Shown here: one piece after another, positions 1 through 7,900 of the stretch | Layout of the letters: every line of letters starts with the position of its first letter | Position numbering within the stretch: position 1 is the first letter of the stretch | Origin: JBDHBD01 sp039586095 | Lineage (GTDB): Bacteria > Gemmatimonadota > Gemmatimonadetes > Palauibacterales > Palauibacteraceae | Length of the DNA stretch: 64,000 bases | Direction: 5' to 3' | NCBI GenBank assembly: GCA_039586095.1 | Contig: JBDHLB010000003.1 | Location: forward strand, 1 to 64,000 | The notes under the pieces: model-generated | What the model saw: only the letters and a program-made list of their open reading frames with translations | Told to the model about the DNA's origin: nothing | The model's database searches: none | Made by a program: the position numbers and the translations under genes

Positions 1-1
1 T

Positions 2-403
2 GGGGCGGATGATTACATTACGAAGCCCTTCAACGCGCGAGAGCTGGTGCTGCGTGTCCAGGCTGTGCTACGTCGGGCGCGGGCCGAGCCGTTGTCGGCT
101 GCGAGTAGGATCACGGCGGGGCCGGTGGAAATCGACCGTGCGGCGCACAGGGCCTTTGCCGGTGGGCGCGAGCTGGAGCTCACGCCGTTGGAGTACCGTC
201 TGCTCGAGGTGCTGATGGAACGGAGGGGGCGGGTGCAGAGTCGCAGAGATCTACTTCAGTCGGTTTGGGACACGCAGGCGGCGATCGAGACACGAACCGT
301 GGACATGCATGTCGCTCGCCTGCGGTTGAAGCTGGGCGCTGCTGGCGCGCGAATCGAGACGGTGCGCGGCCTCGGCTACCGCTTCTCGGCTGTCGATCGG
401 TAG
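2..403 (+). CDS. phoB: PhoB-type response regulator (5' partial)
   Basis: This is the C-terminal 133 residues of an OmpR/PhoB-family response regulator; the start lies left of the window. The first residues (GADDYITKPF) are the end of a receiver domain, with the conserved Lys-Pro that follows the phosphoacceptor site. A winged-helix DNA-binding domain follows (about residues 40-130), with the typical LTPLEYRLLEVL helix, the RTVDMHVARLR recognition helix and a GLGYRF hairpin at the end. A histidine kinase follows after 69 bases, and the pst genes lie beyond it. It most likely activates the phosphate operon through the direct repeats at 2199-2238. The family is certain; the PhoB identity rests on context. 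Confidence 0.9.
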   Translation, partial: GADDYITKPFNARELVLRVQAVLRRARAEPLSAASRITAGPVEIDRAAHRAFAGGRELELTPLEYRLLEVLMERRGRVQSRRDLLQSVWDTQAAIETRTVDMHVARLRLKLGAAGARIETVRGLGYRFSAVDR

Positions 404-472
404 AGTGCACGACGGACCGTTGTCCGCGTTCGAGCGCCAAAGGAGCTGTTCTCGTAGCCCCATAGCCGTGTC

Positions 473-2191
473 ATGATACTCCGAATCCGCATCTTCCTGT
501 TCTTCACGGCACTCACCCTGTTCGTATCGGGCCTCCGATGGCTGTGGGTGGCGACCGGGCTGACTTCCTGGGTGCGTGAGCGTGCCACTTCTGAACTGGC
601 GCGACTGGCCAGGTCGACGGCGACGAGCACGGCCACCCGTGAGTTTTCGGACGCGCTGGCGGATTCGCTCGGCGCCCAGCTCGGATTGCGTGTGTCGCTC
701 ATCTCTGCAGATGGCGCTCTGGTCGGTGATTCGGATGTGCCGATGCGGAGGTTCGGCGATGGCGAGATCGAGAACCATGCATCGCGGCCAGAGATTCAAG
801 CGGCTCTCCGGGGAGAGGTCGGTGCGGCGCGCCGGCCGAGCACGACAGTGTCCCGTCCGCTTCTCTATGTAGCAGTTCCTCATCCGGCCGGTGCCTTCCG
901 CGTCGCCGAGCCGCTCACGGCGTCCGAGGGGATCCTCGATCGCGCTCGACGCATGCTTTTGGCAGCCACCGTACTCGCGCTCCTGATCGCCTATCCGCTC
1001 AGCCTGGCGGCGACCCGGCTCATCGGGTCTCGGCTGGCCCAGTCGCGCCGTATGCTGGAAGCGCTTGGCGAAGGCGATCTCTCACGCCGGGTCACCCCAC
1101 GCCATGAGGGAGTGGTCGCGCGCGTGGAGCACGCCGCAAACCGAGCGGCCGGCCAACTGGTAGATCGAATCAAGCGCCTGGAGGCACAACGCGATGACCT
1201 CGATGCTCTCTTCAGGAACCTGGACGAGGGCCTGGCGGTCGTCGATCGATCGGGGATCGTTCAACTGGCCAACGACGCATTCCTGCGCTGGGCAGGTCAG
1301 CCGGACGCTGTCGGACAGCGTGCCTCGAATCTGTTTCGATCGCCGCTGCTGAGCGAAGCATTGGACCGGGGCTTTGACGGGCAAAGTGTGAACGAAGAAC
1401 TGAGCCTCGGCGACGGAACCGCGCTAATCTCCGTACAGCCGCACCGCAGTGGGGTGTTACTGGTGATACGTGACCTGACCCGTCTCCGGCAGCTTGAGGG
1501 AGTGCGACGGGATTTCGTCGCCAACGTGTCACACGAGCTCAAGACTCCTCTCACCAGCATGATGGGCTTCTCGGAAGCGTTGGCGTCGGGAGATCTTCCT
1601 GCGGACCGCACCGTCGAGTTCAGCGAACGAATCCTGGCGAACGCGATGCGGATGCGTCGCCTGGTGGACGACCTGCTCGATCTCGCGATCGTCGAAGCCG
1701 GCTCCTGGCAGCCTGAGCCAGAGACAGTCTCTCTACCCGAGGTCGCGAAAGCCGTTTGGGCATCGCTGGATCCGGCGCCGACGGCCAAACGGATCAGGTT
1801 GGAAGTGGGCCAGCACACGCCTCTTCTTGTCGATGCAGGCGCCCTCCGACAGATCATGCGCAACCTGTTCGACAACGCTCTCCAGTACGCACCCGAAGGC
1901 ACCTGCGTTGAAGTCTCGGCGGAGAGGTGCTCGGGCGGGGGTGACGCGTCGAACGGCTGGGTCCGTGTCAAAGTGTCAGACGAAGGACCGGGGATTCCTT
2001 CTGTTCACCACGAGCGGGTGTTCGAGCGCTTCTACCGCGTGGATCCGGCACGTTCTCGTGAAGCAGGTGGTACCGGACTCGGCCTGGCGATCGTGAAGCA
2101 TCTCGTCGTCGCACACGGGGGCGAGGTCGGGATCGCGAGCGAAGTCGGCGCAGGGACAACGGTGTGGTTCACAGTGCCGGCCGGCCACTGA
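473..2191 (+). CDS. phoR: PhoR-type phosphate sensor histidine kinase
   Basis: A 572-residue inner-membrane histidine kinase. TM1 lies at about residues 5-28, a periplasmic segment spans about 30-160 and TM2 about 163-183. A HAMP segment, a PAS-like domain (about 240-330, GLAVVDRSG) and a HisKA domain follow, with His354 in VSHELKTPL. The HATPase domain has an N box (NLFDNALQY), a G1 box (DEGPGIP) and a G2 box (GTGLGLAI). HAMP plus PAS plus HisKA is the PhoR architecture. It sits directly after the phoB-like gene and before the pst operon, so it should phosphorylate that regulator when phosphate is low. Its larger periplasmic loop differs from E. coli PhoR, which has almost none, but resembles the Bacillus type. 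Confidence 0.88.
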   Translation: MILRIRIFLFFTALTLFVSGLRWLWVATGLTSWVRERATSELARLARSTATSTATREFSDALADSLGAQLGLRVSLISADGALVGDSDVPMRRFGDGEIENHASRPEIQAALRGEVGAARRPSTTVSRPLLYVAVPHPAGAFRVAEPLTASEGILDRARRMLLAATVLALLIAYPLSLAATRLIGSRLAQSRRMLEALGEGDLSRRVTPRHEGVVARVEHAANRAAGQLVDRIKRLEAQRDDLDALFRNLDEGLAVVDRSGIVQLANDAFLRWAGQPDAVGQRASNLFRSPLLSEALDRGFDGQSVNEELSLGDGTALISVQPHRSGVLLVIRDLTRLRQLEGVRRDFVANVSHELKTPLTSMMGFSEALASGDLPADRTVEFSERILANAMRMRRLVDDLLDLAIVEAGSWQPEPETVSLPEVAKAVWASLDPAPTAKRIRLEVGQHTPLLVDAGALRQIMRNLFDNALQYAPEGTCVEVSAERCSGGGDASNGWVRVKVSDEGPGIPSVHHERVFERFYRVDPARSREAGGTGLGLAIVKHLVVAHGGEVGIASEVGAGTTVWFTVPAGH

Positions 2192-2198
2192 TTCGCCT

Positions 2199-2238
2199 TT
2201 GTTACTCTCATCTGACGAAATCGTTACATAATGCCCAG
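2199..2238 (+). promoter_or_regulatory. Candidate Pho box (11-bp direct repeats)
   Basis: Seven-base units TTGTTAC (2199), ATCTGAC (2210) and TCGTTAC (2221) are separated by four-base spacers TCTC and GAAA, an exact 11-base period. A fourth weaker unit, TGCCCAG, starts at 2232. PhoB boxes in other bacteria are also 7-bp repeats with AT-rich 4-bp spacers. The site lies between phoR and the porin/pst genes, 55 bases or more upstream of the porin start. A possible -10 (TATCAA) lies at 2253-2258. The repeat geometry is seen directly; binding by PhoB is inferred. Confidence 0.7.
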
Positions 2239-2292
2239 ACATTGTCCGGCGGTATCAAACAAGCGACGTACGCAGCCCGGAGGGCAATTCAG

Positions 2293-3444
2293 ATGTCACG
2301 GATAGGTTTTGGAGCATTGGGGCTGGCACTGGCGGCTCTGCTCAACGTGGGGCAGGCCCACGCCCAGTTGAAGGTCTACTCGGACGAGGATGGCAACGAG
2401 CTGAGTATTTCAGGCCAGTTCCAGGTGCAGCAGCGGACGAGCAGCTGCTCGGGCTTTCCCTTCGACGAGGGTACGTCCGCCTGCGAGGAAGACGTGGCTG
2501 TGAGCGAGCTGTTTCTGCGACGGGCGCGACTGGTCGTGCGCGGAAAGCTGCATGGGTGGATCGACTTCAAGTTTCAGCCGGATTTCAGCCGGATCAACTC
2601 GGTCACGTTGCTGGACGCCTACGCCCGGTTCGGCTTCAGTCCGTCTGCCCGGCTACAAGTCGGACGCTTCAAGCGGCCATTCGACGGCTTCCAGCTGACC
2701 AGTTCGTCCCAGATCCTGACCATCGAGCGCGATATCGACGTACCGGGTATCCCGTCGCTGACAGCCGTCTCGCTGGACGAGCTGACCACGGGTAGCCGGT
2801 TCGCCGATCGTGATGTGGGGATCATGCTGGACGGCGGGGTCGGAGAGTTCCACTACTGGGTCGCCGCCATGAACGGCTCGGGCTCGCGCGAGAATCTGGA
2901 CGCCAACGACGGGAAACAGCTGATCGGTCGGGGTCAGTATGTGTTCGATCTCGGATCGATGCCGCTGTCTGTCGCGTTGGCGGGGGCGCTCGTCGACGAA
3001 TCCTCCGAACGGGACGACGGGTCGCTCAAGACCGAGTACACCGGGAGCTTCGAGATCTTTTCGCAGCTCGGCGGCTTCAACAGCGGGCCGATCGTACAGG
3101 CAGGCTTCATCTACGGGAAGAACCCCAACCAGAACAGAGAGGGCGGCGAGCGTGATCCGTTGCTGGATGAGCCGTTCGCGAATCAGTACGGGTGGCAGGT
3201 GATCGGCGCCTACAAGATCCCGCTCGAGAGCGGGCTGGAGGCGATCAGTCCCGTGCTGCGTCTTACGGGGGGCGACCCCAACACGGACTTCGACGACGAC
3301 GGCGGCTGGGCGCTGACTCCGGGCGTCGAGCTCTTCTTCTTCGGCCGAAACAAGCTGGCCATCAACTGGGATTTCGTGTTCCCGAACGACGCCGCTCTGC
3401 GCTCGGAGAACTCGTTCAAGTCACAGGTGCAGGTCTACTTCTGA
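2293..3444 (+). CDS. OprO/OprP-type phosphate-selective porin
   Basis: A 383-residue outer-membrane beta-barrel. An N-terminal signal peptide ends near QAHAQ (about residue 23). The body alternates short amphipathic strands, for example WIDFKFQPDF and ARLQVGRFKRPF, a pattern typical of the phosphate-selective porin O/P family, and it ends in a C-terminal aromatic (QVQVYF) as outer-membrane proteins do. The ATG at 2293 is preferred because it gives a clean signal peptide; a longer reading from 2164 overlaps phoR and lacks one. It is the first gene after the Pho-like repeats and precedes pstS by 63 bases, so it probably admits phosphate to the periplasm for the PstSCAB system. Confidence 0.85.
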   Translation: MSRIGFGALGLALAALLNVGQAHAQLKVYSDEDGNELSISGQFQVQQRTSSCSGFPFDEGTSACEEDVAVSELFLRRARLVVRGKLHGWIDFKFQPDFSRINSVTLLDAYARFGFSPSARLQVGRFKRPFDGFQLTSSSQILTIERDIDVPGIPSLTAVSLDELTTGSRFADRDVGIMLDGGVGEFHYWVAAMNGSGSRENLDANDGKQLIGRGQYVFDLGSMPLSVALAGALVDESSERDDGSLKTEYTGSFEIFSQLGGFNSGPIVQAGFIYGKNPNQNREGGERDPLLDEPFANQYGWQVIGAYKIPLESGLEAISPVLRLTGGDPNTDFDDDGGWALTPGVELFFFGRNKLAINWDFVFPNDAALRSENSFKSQVQVYF

Positions 3445-3507
3445 TCGGTATTGGACAAGGGGGCTGCCGGTTTGAGTCCCGACAGGCGCGGACATACGAG
3501 GAGAGAC

Positions 3508-4440
3508 ATGAAAGCACAGAGATATCTGACGGCGCTCCTGATCGCGCTCGCCCCCGTGGCCGTGCTGGCCTGCGGTGGCGGCGAGGGGGCAGGCGAGGAA
3601 GCGGGGCTCACCGGTTCCGTGGCCGTGGACGGATCGAGCACGGTCTACCCGATCACCGAGGCGGTGGCCGAGGAATTCCAGATTGCGAATCCGGGCGTTC
3701 GCGTCACGGTCGGGATCTCGGGCACGGGCGGTGGCTTCAAGAAGTTCTGCGCCGGCGAAACCGACATCAGCGACGCCTCCCGGCCGATCAAGGAGTCCGA
3801 GCTTGAGGCGTGCCGAGCGGCCGGCATCGAGCCCATCGAGATTCCCGTGGCGTGGGATGGCCTGACCGTTGTGGCGAATCTGGAGAACGATTGGGCCGAG
3901 TGCATGACCGTCGACGAGCTGCGCCGGTTGTGGCAGCCCGGAAGCACGGTGCAGCGCTGGAACCAGATTCGTGCGGATTGGCCCGACGAAGAAGTTGTTC
4001 TCTACGGCCCGGACACCGATTCCGGTACTTTCGATTACTTCACGGAGGCCATCGTCGGCGAAGAGGACGCGAGCCGCTCCGACTATACGGCCAGCGCCGA
4101 CGACAACGTGCTGGTGGTGGGTGTGGAGGGCGACGGAGGTGCCCTTGGGTACTTCGGGTTCGCCTATTTCGATGAGAACCAGGACAAGCTGCGCGCGATC
4201 GCGGTCGACGGCGGCGAGGGCTGTGTGGCGCCGACCATGGCGACGATCGAGAGCGGGGAGTATCAGCCGCTGTCCCGTCCGATGTTCATCTACGTGCGGC
4301 AAGATGCCCTGGAGCGTCCGGAACTGGCGGCGTTTGTACGGTTCTATCTGGACAACGCCGCGGTGCTGACTCCCGAGGTCGGGTACGTGCCACTGGCCGC
4401 AGAGCGGTATGCGGAAAGCCTCGCACAAATCGGCAGCTGA
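3508..4440 (+). CDS. pstS: Phosphate-binding lipoprotein PstS
   Basis: The periplasmic phosphate receptor of the Pst ABC transporter, 310 residues. A signal peptide ends in a lipobox (VLAC, Cys at about 21), so it is probably a membrane-anchored lipoprotein. The phosphate-site segments are recognisable: VDGSSTVYPI near the start, ISGTGGGFKKF and TDISDASRP in the first lobe, and DTDSGTFDYF in the second. The ATG at 3508 follows GGAGAG (3500-3505); an upstream TTG start at 3451 would add residues before the signal peptide. The gene overlaps pstC by 32 bases, which points to translational coupling. Confidence 0.95.
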   Translation: MKAQRYLTALLIALAPVAVLACGGGEGAGEEAGLTGSVAVDGSSTVYPITEAVAEEFQIANPGVRVTVGISGTGGGFKKFCAGETDISDASRPIKESELEACRAAGIEPIEIPVAWDGLTVVANLENDWAECMTVDELRRLWQPGSTVQRWNQIRADWPDEEVVLYGPDTDSGTFDYFTEAIVGEEDASRSDYTASADDNVLVVGVEGDGGALGYFGFAYFDENQDKLRAIAVDGGEGCVAPTMATIESGEYQPLSRPMFIYVRQDALERPELAAFVRFYLDNAAVLTPEVGYVPLAAERYAESLAQIGS

Positions 4441-5404
4441 CGCTTCCTCGGCGGGAATCGAGCCGCAAGCCGACCCGACACGCTCCGCCGCAGTGCTGAG
4501 CCCGCTCGACCTGCGCCCACAACGCGCGCGGGTCGTCCGGGAGCGGGCGATCGGGTCGGCCCTGTTCTTCTGCGGGCTCGTCTCCGTCCTGACCACGGTC
4601 GGCATCGTGGTCGTGCTCGTTAGGGAGTCGGCAGGCTTCTTCCGACAGATCCCGCTCCTCGAGTTCCTGACCGGCACCCGGTGGGCACCGCTCTATCAGG
4701 ATCAAGCGTTCGGCATTCTGCCGCTGTTGAACGGCACCCTGATCATCGCACTCGGCTCTTCGCTCATCGCGCTGCCCGTCGGTCTGGCGAGCGCCATCTA
4801 CCTGAGCGAGTACGCCTCCGTCCGGGTCCGACGGGCCGTGAAGCCGGTGCTCGAGATCCTGGCAGGCATCCCGACCGTCGTCTACGGCTATTTTGCGGTC
4901 ACCTTCGTCACCCCACTGATTCGATATCTCTTCCCGGAGACGGGGATCTTCAACGCGGCGAGCGGCGCGATCGTGGTCGGCATCATGATTCTGCCGATGG
5001 TGTCTTCTCTGTCGGAGGACGCGCTCAGCGCGGTGCCACGATCGCTTCGCGAGGCGGCGTATGGGCTCGGTGCGACCAAGTTCGAGGTTTCGACGCGTGT
5101 CGTAGTGCCGGCGGCTCTTTCCGGAGTCGTGGCGTCGTTCATCCTCGCCATCTCACGCGCCGTCGGCGAGACGATGGCGGTCACGCTGGCGGCCGGTGCC
5201 ACGCCGAGAATGACGCTGAGCTTTCTGGAGAGCGTACAAACGATGACGGCTTACATCGTCCAGGTGAGCCTCGGTGAGACGCCGCACGGGACCATCGAGT
5301 ACCAGACGATCTTCGCCGTCGGACTGATCCTCTTTCTGATCACTCTGGCCATGAACCTGCTGAGCCAGAGGGTGAAGGCCCGCTTCCGCGAGGTGTACGA
5401 ATGA
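4409..5404 (+). CDS. pstC: Phosphate ABC transporter permease PstC
   Basis: A 331-residue inner-membrane permease. An N-terminal cytoplasmic stretch of about 45 residues precedes TM1 (about 47-70). The BPD_transp_1 domain with five further helices follows, including the coupling loop EAAYGLGATKFEV that contacts the ATPase. It pairs with PstA to form the channel. The ATG overlaps the last 32 bases of pstS, and the stop overlaps the pstA start by four bases (ATGA), so the operon is tightly coupled. Length and helix pattern are normal for PstC. Confidence 0.94.
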   Translation: MRKASHKSAADASSAGIEPQADPTRSAAVLSPLDLRPQRARVVRERAIGSALFFCGLVSVLTTVGIVVVLVRESAGFFRQIPLLEFLTGTRWAPLYQDQAFGILPLLNGTLIIALGSSLIALPVGLASAIYLSEYASVRVRRAVKPVLEILAGIPTVVYGYFAVTFVTPLIRYLFPETGIFNAASGAIVVGIMILPMVSSLSEDALSAVPRSLREAAYGLGATKFEVSTRVVVPAALSGVVASFILAISRAVGETMAVTLAAGATPRMTLSFLESVQTMTAYIVQVSLGETPHGTIEYQTIFAVGLILFLITLAMNLLSQRVKARFREVYE

Positions 5405-6244
5405 GCAGCGGCAGTTTTGCACCGCGAGCGGAGGCTAGACGACGGTTGGGCAGCGCCTTCAAGTGGCTGTGTTTCTCGGCCGTCTGCTTCGGCATGGTGA
5501 GCCTCGCCATTCTCATGGTCGACGTGGCCGTCGAAGGGTTGCCGGTTCTGTCGCTGGATTTCCTCTCGCGCCGGAATCCGCTCGGCGATCCTGGGAACGC
5601 TGTGGATGATGGCGCTGGTTGCCGCCTTGAGCTTTCCACTGGGAGTGGGCGCAGCCATCTATCTCGAGGAGTACGCGCCACAGAATTGGTTCACGCGGCT
5701 CCTGCAGACGAACATCGCGAATCTGGCGGGCGTCCCGTCGATCGTCTACGGAATCCTGGGGCTCACGGTGTTCGTCCGCTTCTTCGCGCTGGAGCGAAGC
5801 GTGCTGTCCGGTGCGATGACACTGTCGCTTCTGATCTTGCCGGTCGTGATCATCGCCTCACAGGAGGCCATACGCGCGGTCCCCAACACGCTTCGTGAGG
5901 CCTCCTACGGACTCGGTGCGACCCGCTGGCAGACCATACGCCACCATGTGCTTCCGGTCGCGATGCCGGGGATCCTCACGGGTACGATTCTCGCTCTGTC
6001 TCGCGCGATCGGTGAAACGGCGCCGCTGATCATGATCGGGGCCCTGACGTTCATCGCTTTCGATCCGCGCAGTCCGATGGACCCGTTCACGGTACTGCCG
6101 ATCCAGATCTTCAACTGGACGGCGCGGCCTCAGGCTGACTTTCACACCCTGGCGGCCGGGGCGATCGTGGTCTTACTCGTCGTGTTGCTACTGATGAACG
6201 CAACGGCGATCGTTCTGCGTAATCGTTACCGCAAGCAGCTGTAG
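5401..6244 (+). pseudogene. pstA: Phosphate permease PstA, frameshifted
   Basis: The second Pst permease subunit, broken by a frame change. The first 60 or so codons (from ATG 5401) read correctly through TM1 to LSLDFLSRRNP. The rest of the family signature, from AGIRSAILGTLW through EASYGLGATRW and a normal C-terminus, is in the +1 frame and ends at 6244. The switch lies at about 5564-5580. The two frames read the same bases 5570-5580 (GCCGGAATCCG) as RRNP and as AGIR, and both are family-like. That is what a deletion between two direct copies of this 11-mer would leave. It may be a sequencing or assembly error, a real null allele, or reinitiation at ATG 5606. All other pst genes are intact. 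Confidence 0.82.
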
Positions 6245-6258
6245 GATCGGGGAAGGCC

Positions 6259-7026
6259 GTGAACACCGTTGGCATGAGTGATTCCGCACTTTCGACCCGC
6301 GTTCTGAGCGTCTTCTACGGCGACTCGATCGCCTTGAAGGACGTGACTCTGGAGGTGCCGAAGAACCGGGTTGTGGCGTTCATCGGACCGTCCGGATGCG
6401 GCAAGAGCACGCTGCTCAGGTGTTTCAATCGAATGAACGATCTCATCCCCGTGGCCAGGGTCACCGGCGAGGTGATGTTTCACGGGCTCAACCTGTACGA
6501 TCCTGACGTGGACGCGGTCGAGGTGAGGCGGCGAATCGGAATGGTCTTCCAGAAGCCGAACCCGTTTCCGAAAACGATCTACGAGAACGTGGCATTCGGG
6601 CTCCGAATCAATGGCTACCAGAGCGATATCGCCGAACGCGTGGAACAATCACTCCGGGGGGCCGCCTTGTGGGATGAGGTCAAAGACCGCCTGAGCGACA
6701 GCGCCCTGGGGCTTTCGGGTGGACAGCAGCAAAGGCTGTGCATCGCGCGGGCACTGGCGGTCGAGCCCGAGATTCTCCTGATGGATGAGCCTGCCAGCGC
6801 GCTCGACCCGATCGCGACCGGGCGCATCGAAGACTTGATCGGCGACCTCAAGAGGGACTACACGATCGTGATCGTGACCCACAACATGCAGCAGGCCGCT
6901 CGCGTGAGTGACCTGACGGCCTTCCTGTACCTGGGTGAACTGATCGAGTACGACGAGACCGAAAAGGTGTTCACGAATCCGACGCACGAGCGGACGGAGC
7001 AATACATCACGGGGCGGTTCGGCTAA
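6259..7026 (+). CDS. pstB: Phosphate ABC transporter ATPase PstB
   Basis: The cytoplasmic ATP-hydrolysing subunit, 255 residues, usual for PstB. It has Walker A GPSGCGKST (about 48-56), the PstB-typical segment LLRCFNRMNDLI, a Q-loop MVFQKPNPFP, signature LSGGQQQR and Walker B ILLMDEPASALDP, with a switch His in VTHNMQQA. The GTG at 6259 follows a GGGGAAGG stretch closely; an ATG at 6274 is an alternative. The stop TAA overlaps the phoU ATG by one base. It energises the PstC/PstA channel, so it depends on the frameshifted pstA just upstream. Confidence 0.95.
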   Translation: MNTVGMSDSALSTRVLSVFYGDSIALKDVTLEVPKNRVVAFIGPSGCGKSTLLRCFNRMNDLIPVARVTGEVMFHGLNLYDPDVDAVEVRRRIGMVFQKPNPFPKTIYENVAFGLRINGYQSDIAERVEQSLRGAALWDEVKDRLSDSALGLSGGQQQRLCIARALAVEPEILLMDEPASALDPIATGRIEDLIGDLKRDYTIVIVTHNMQQAARVSDLTAFLYLGELIEYDETEKVFTNPTHERTEQYITGRFG

Positions 7027-7730
7027 TGCCACACAAGCACTTCGACGAGAGACTGGACGAGCTCAAGCAGCGTCTCCTTCGGATGTCGGCGGACATCGAG
7101 ACGCTCGTAGAGCAGGCGGTGCAGCTGACGATCGGCAAGGGGGGCGATCTTACGCCTCAGGACATCGTCGAGGGCGACAAGGACATCGATCAGGCAGAAG
7201 TCGAAGTCGAGGAGCTTGCCATTGAGTTGCTGGCCCTGCATCAACCCATGGCGACGGACCTGCGCGTCATCGTGACGATCCTCAAGATCAACAACGATCT
7301 GGAGCGCATCGGTGACCACGCGGTCAACATCGCCGAGGCAGTGGACAGGCTCAACCAGTCAGGCCACGTGGTCCCGAGGCCACCGGAACTGGAGGAGATG
7401 GGCCAAATCTCGGTGGCGATGCTGCGTGACGCGCTGGATGCCTTCGTGCGGACGAGCGCGGATGAGGCGTTGGCCGTCGGTCGCCGCGACGACATCGTCG
7501 ACCGACTGCACGAGTCTCTGTTTCGCGTCATGCTGACCCACATGACGGAGCACAACATCTCGAACTGCCTGTCGGTGATCTTGATCGGGCGCAACATCGA
7601 ACGGATTGCCGATCTCGCGGTCAACATCGCGGAAGACGCCTACTACATGGTCCGCGGAATCACGATCCGCCACATGGGTGAGGACCTGGAAAGAATCTCC
7701 GAGGAGAGCGACGACGAGGCGTCCCCCTAG
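7026..7730 (+). CDS. phoU: Phosphate signalling protein PhoU
   Basis: A 234-residue all-helical cytoplasmic protein made of two PhoU repeats (about 15-105 and 120-210). Each carries the metal-binding E(R/K)IGDHAVNIAE-type motif: ERIGDHAVNIAE in the first repeat and ERIADLAVNIAEDA in the second. PhoU links Pst transport to PhoR and represses the Pho response when phosphate is ample. It is the last gene of the pst run, overlapping pstB by one base (TAATG). The following 170 bases before the next gene show no clear terminator. Confidence 0.94.
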   Translation: MPHKHFDERLDELKQRLLRMSADIETLVEQAVQLTIGKGGDLTPQDIVEGDKDIDQAEVEVEELAIELLALHQPMATDLRVIVTILKINNDLERIGDHAVNIAEAVDRLNQSGHVVPRPPELEEMGQISVAMLRDALDAFVRTSADEALAVGRRDDIVDRLHESLFRVMLTHMTEHNISNCLSVILIGRNIERIADLAVNIAEDAYYMVRGITIRHMGEDLERISEESDDEASP

Positions 7731-7900
7731 CCGCCTGAACCGCCACCCGGTTCGTTGCACGCGCCCGGGCCATCCAGCCGAGACCGGTCCGTTCCCACCC
7801 GCCAGCTGTGTACGCCCTCGCTGAATCCCCTATCTTGCCCTGCCGAGCCACGCTTTGGATGCAGCTCAGTCGGCCGAGGTGATGAAGAGGTGACGAAGCA

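Noticed and set aside
2164..2292. Longer start for the porin
   Set aside because: It would overlap phoR and the Pho-like repeats and place residues before a clean signal peptide.
5560..5580. Programmed ribosomal frameshift in pstA
   Set aside because: No slippery run, in-frame stop trigger or stimulatory signal is seen, and pstA is not known to use one. A deletion explains the overlap of native residues better.
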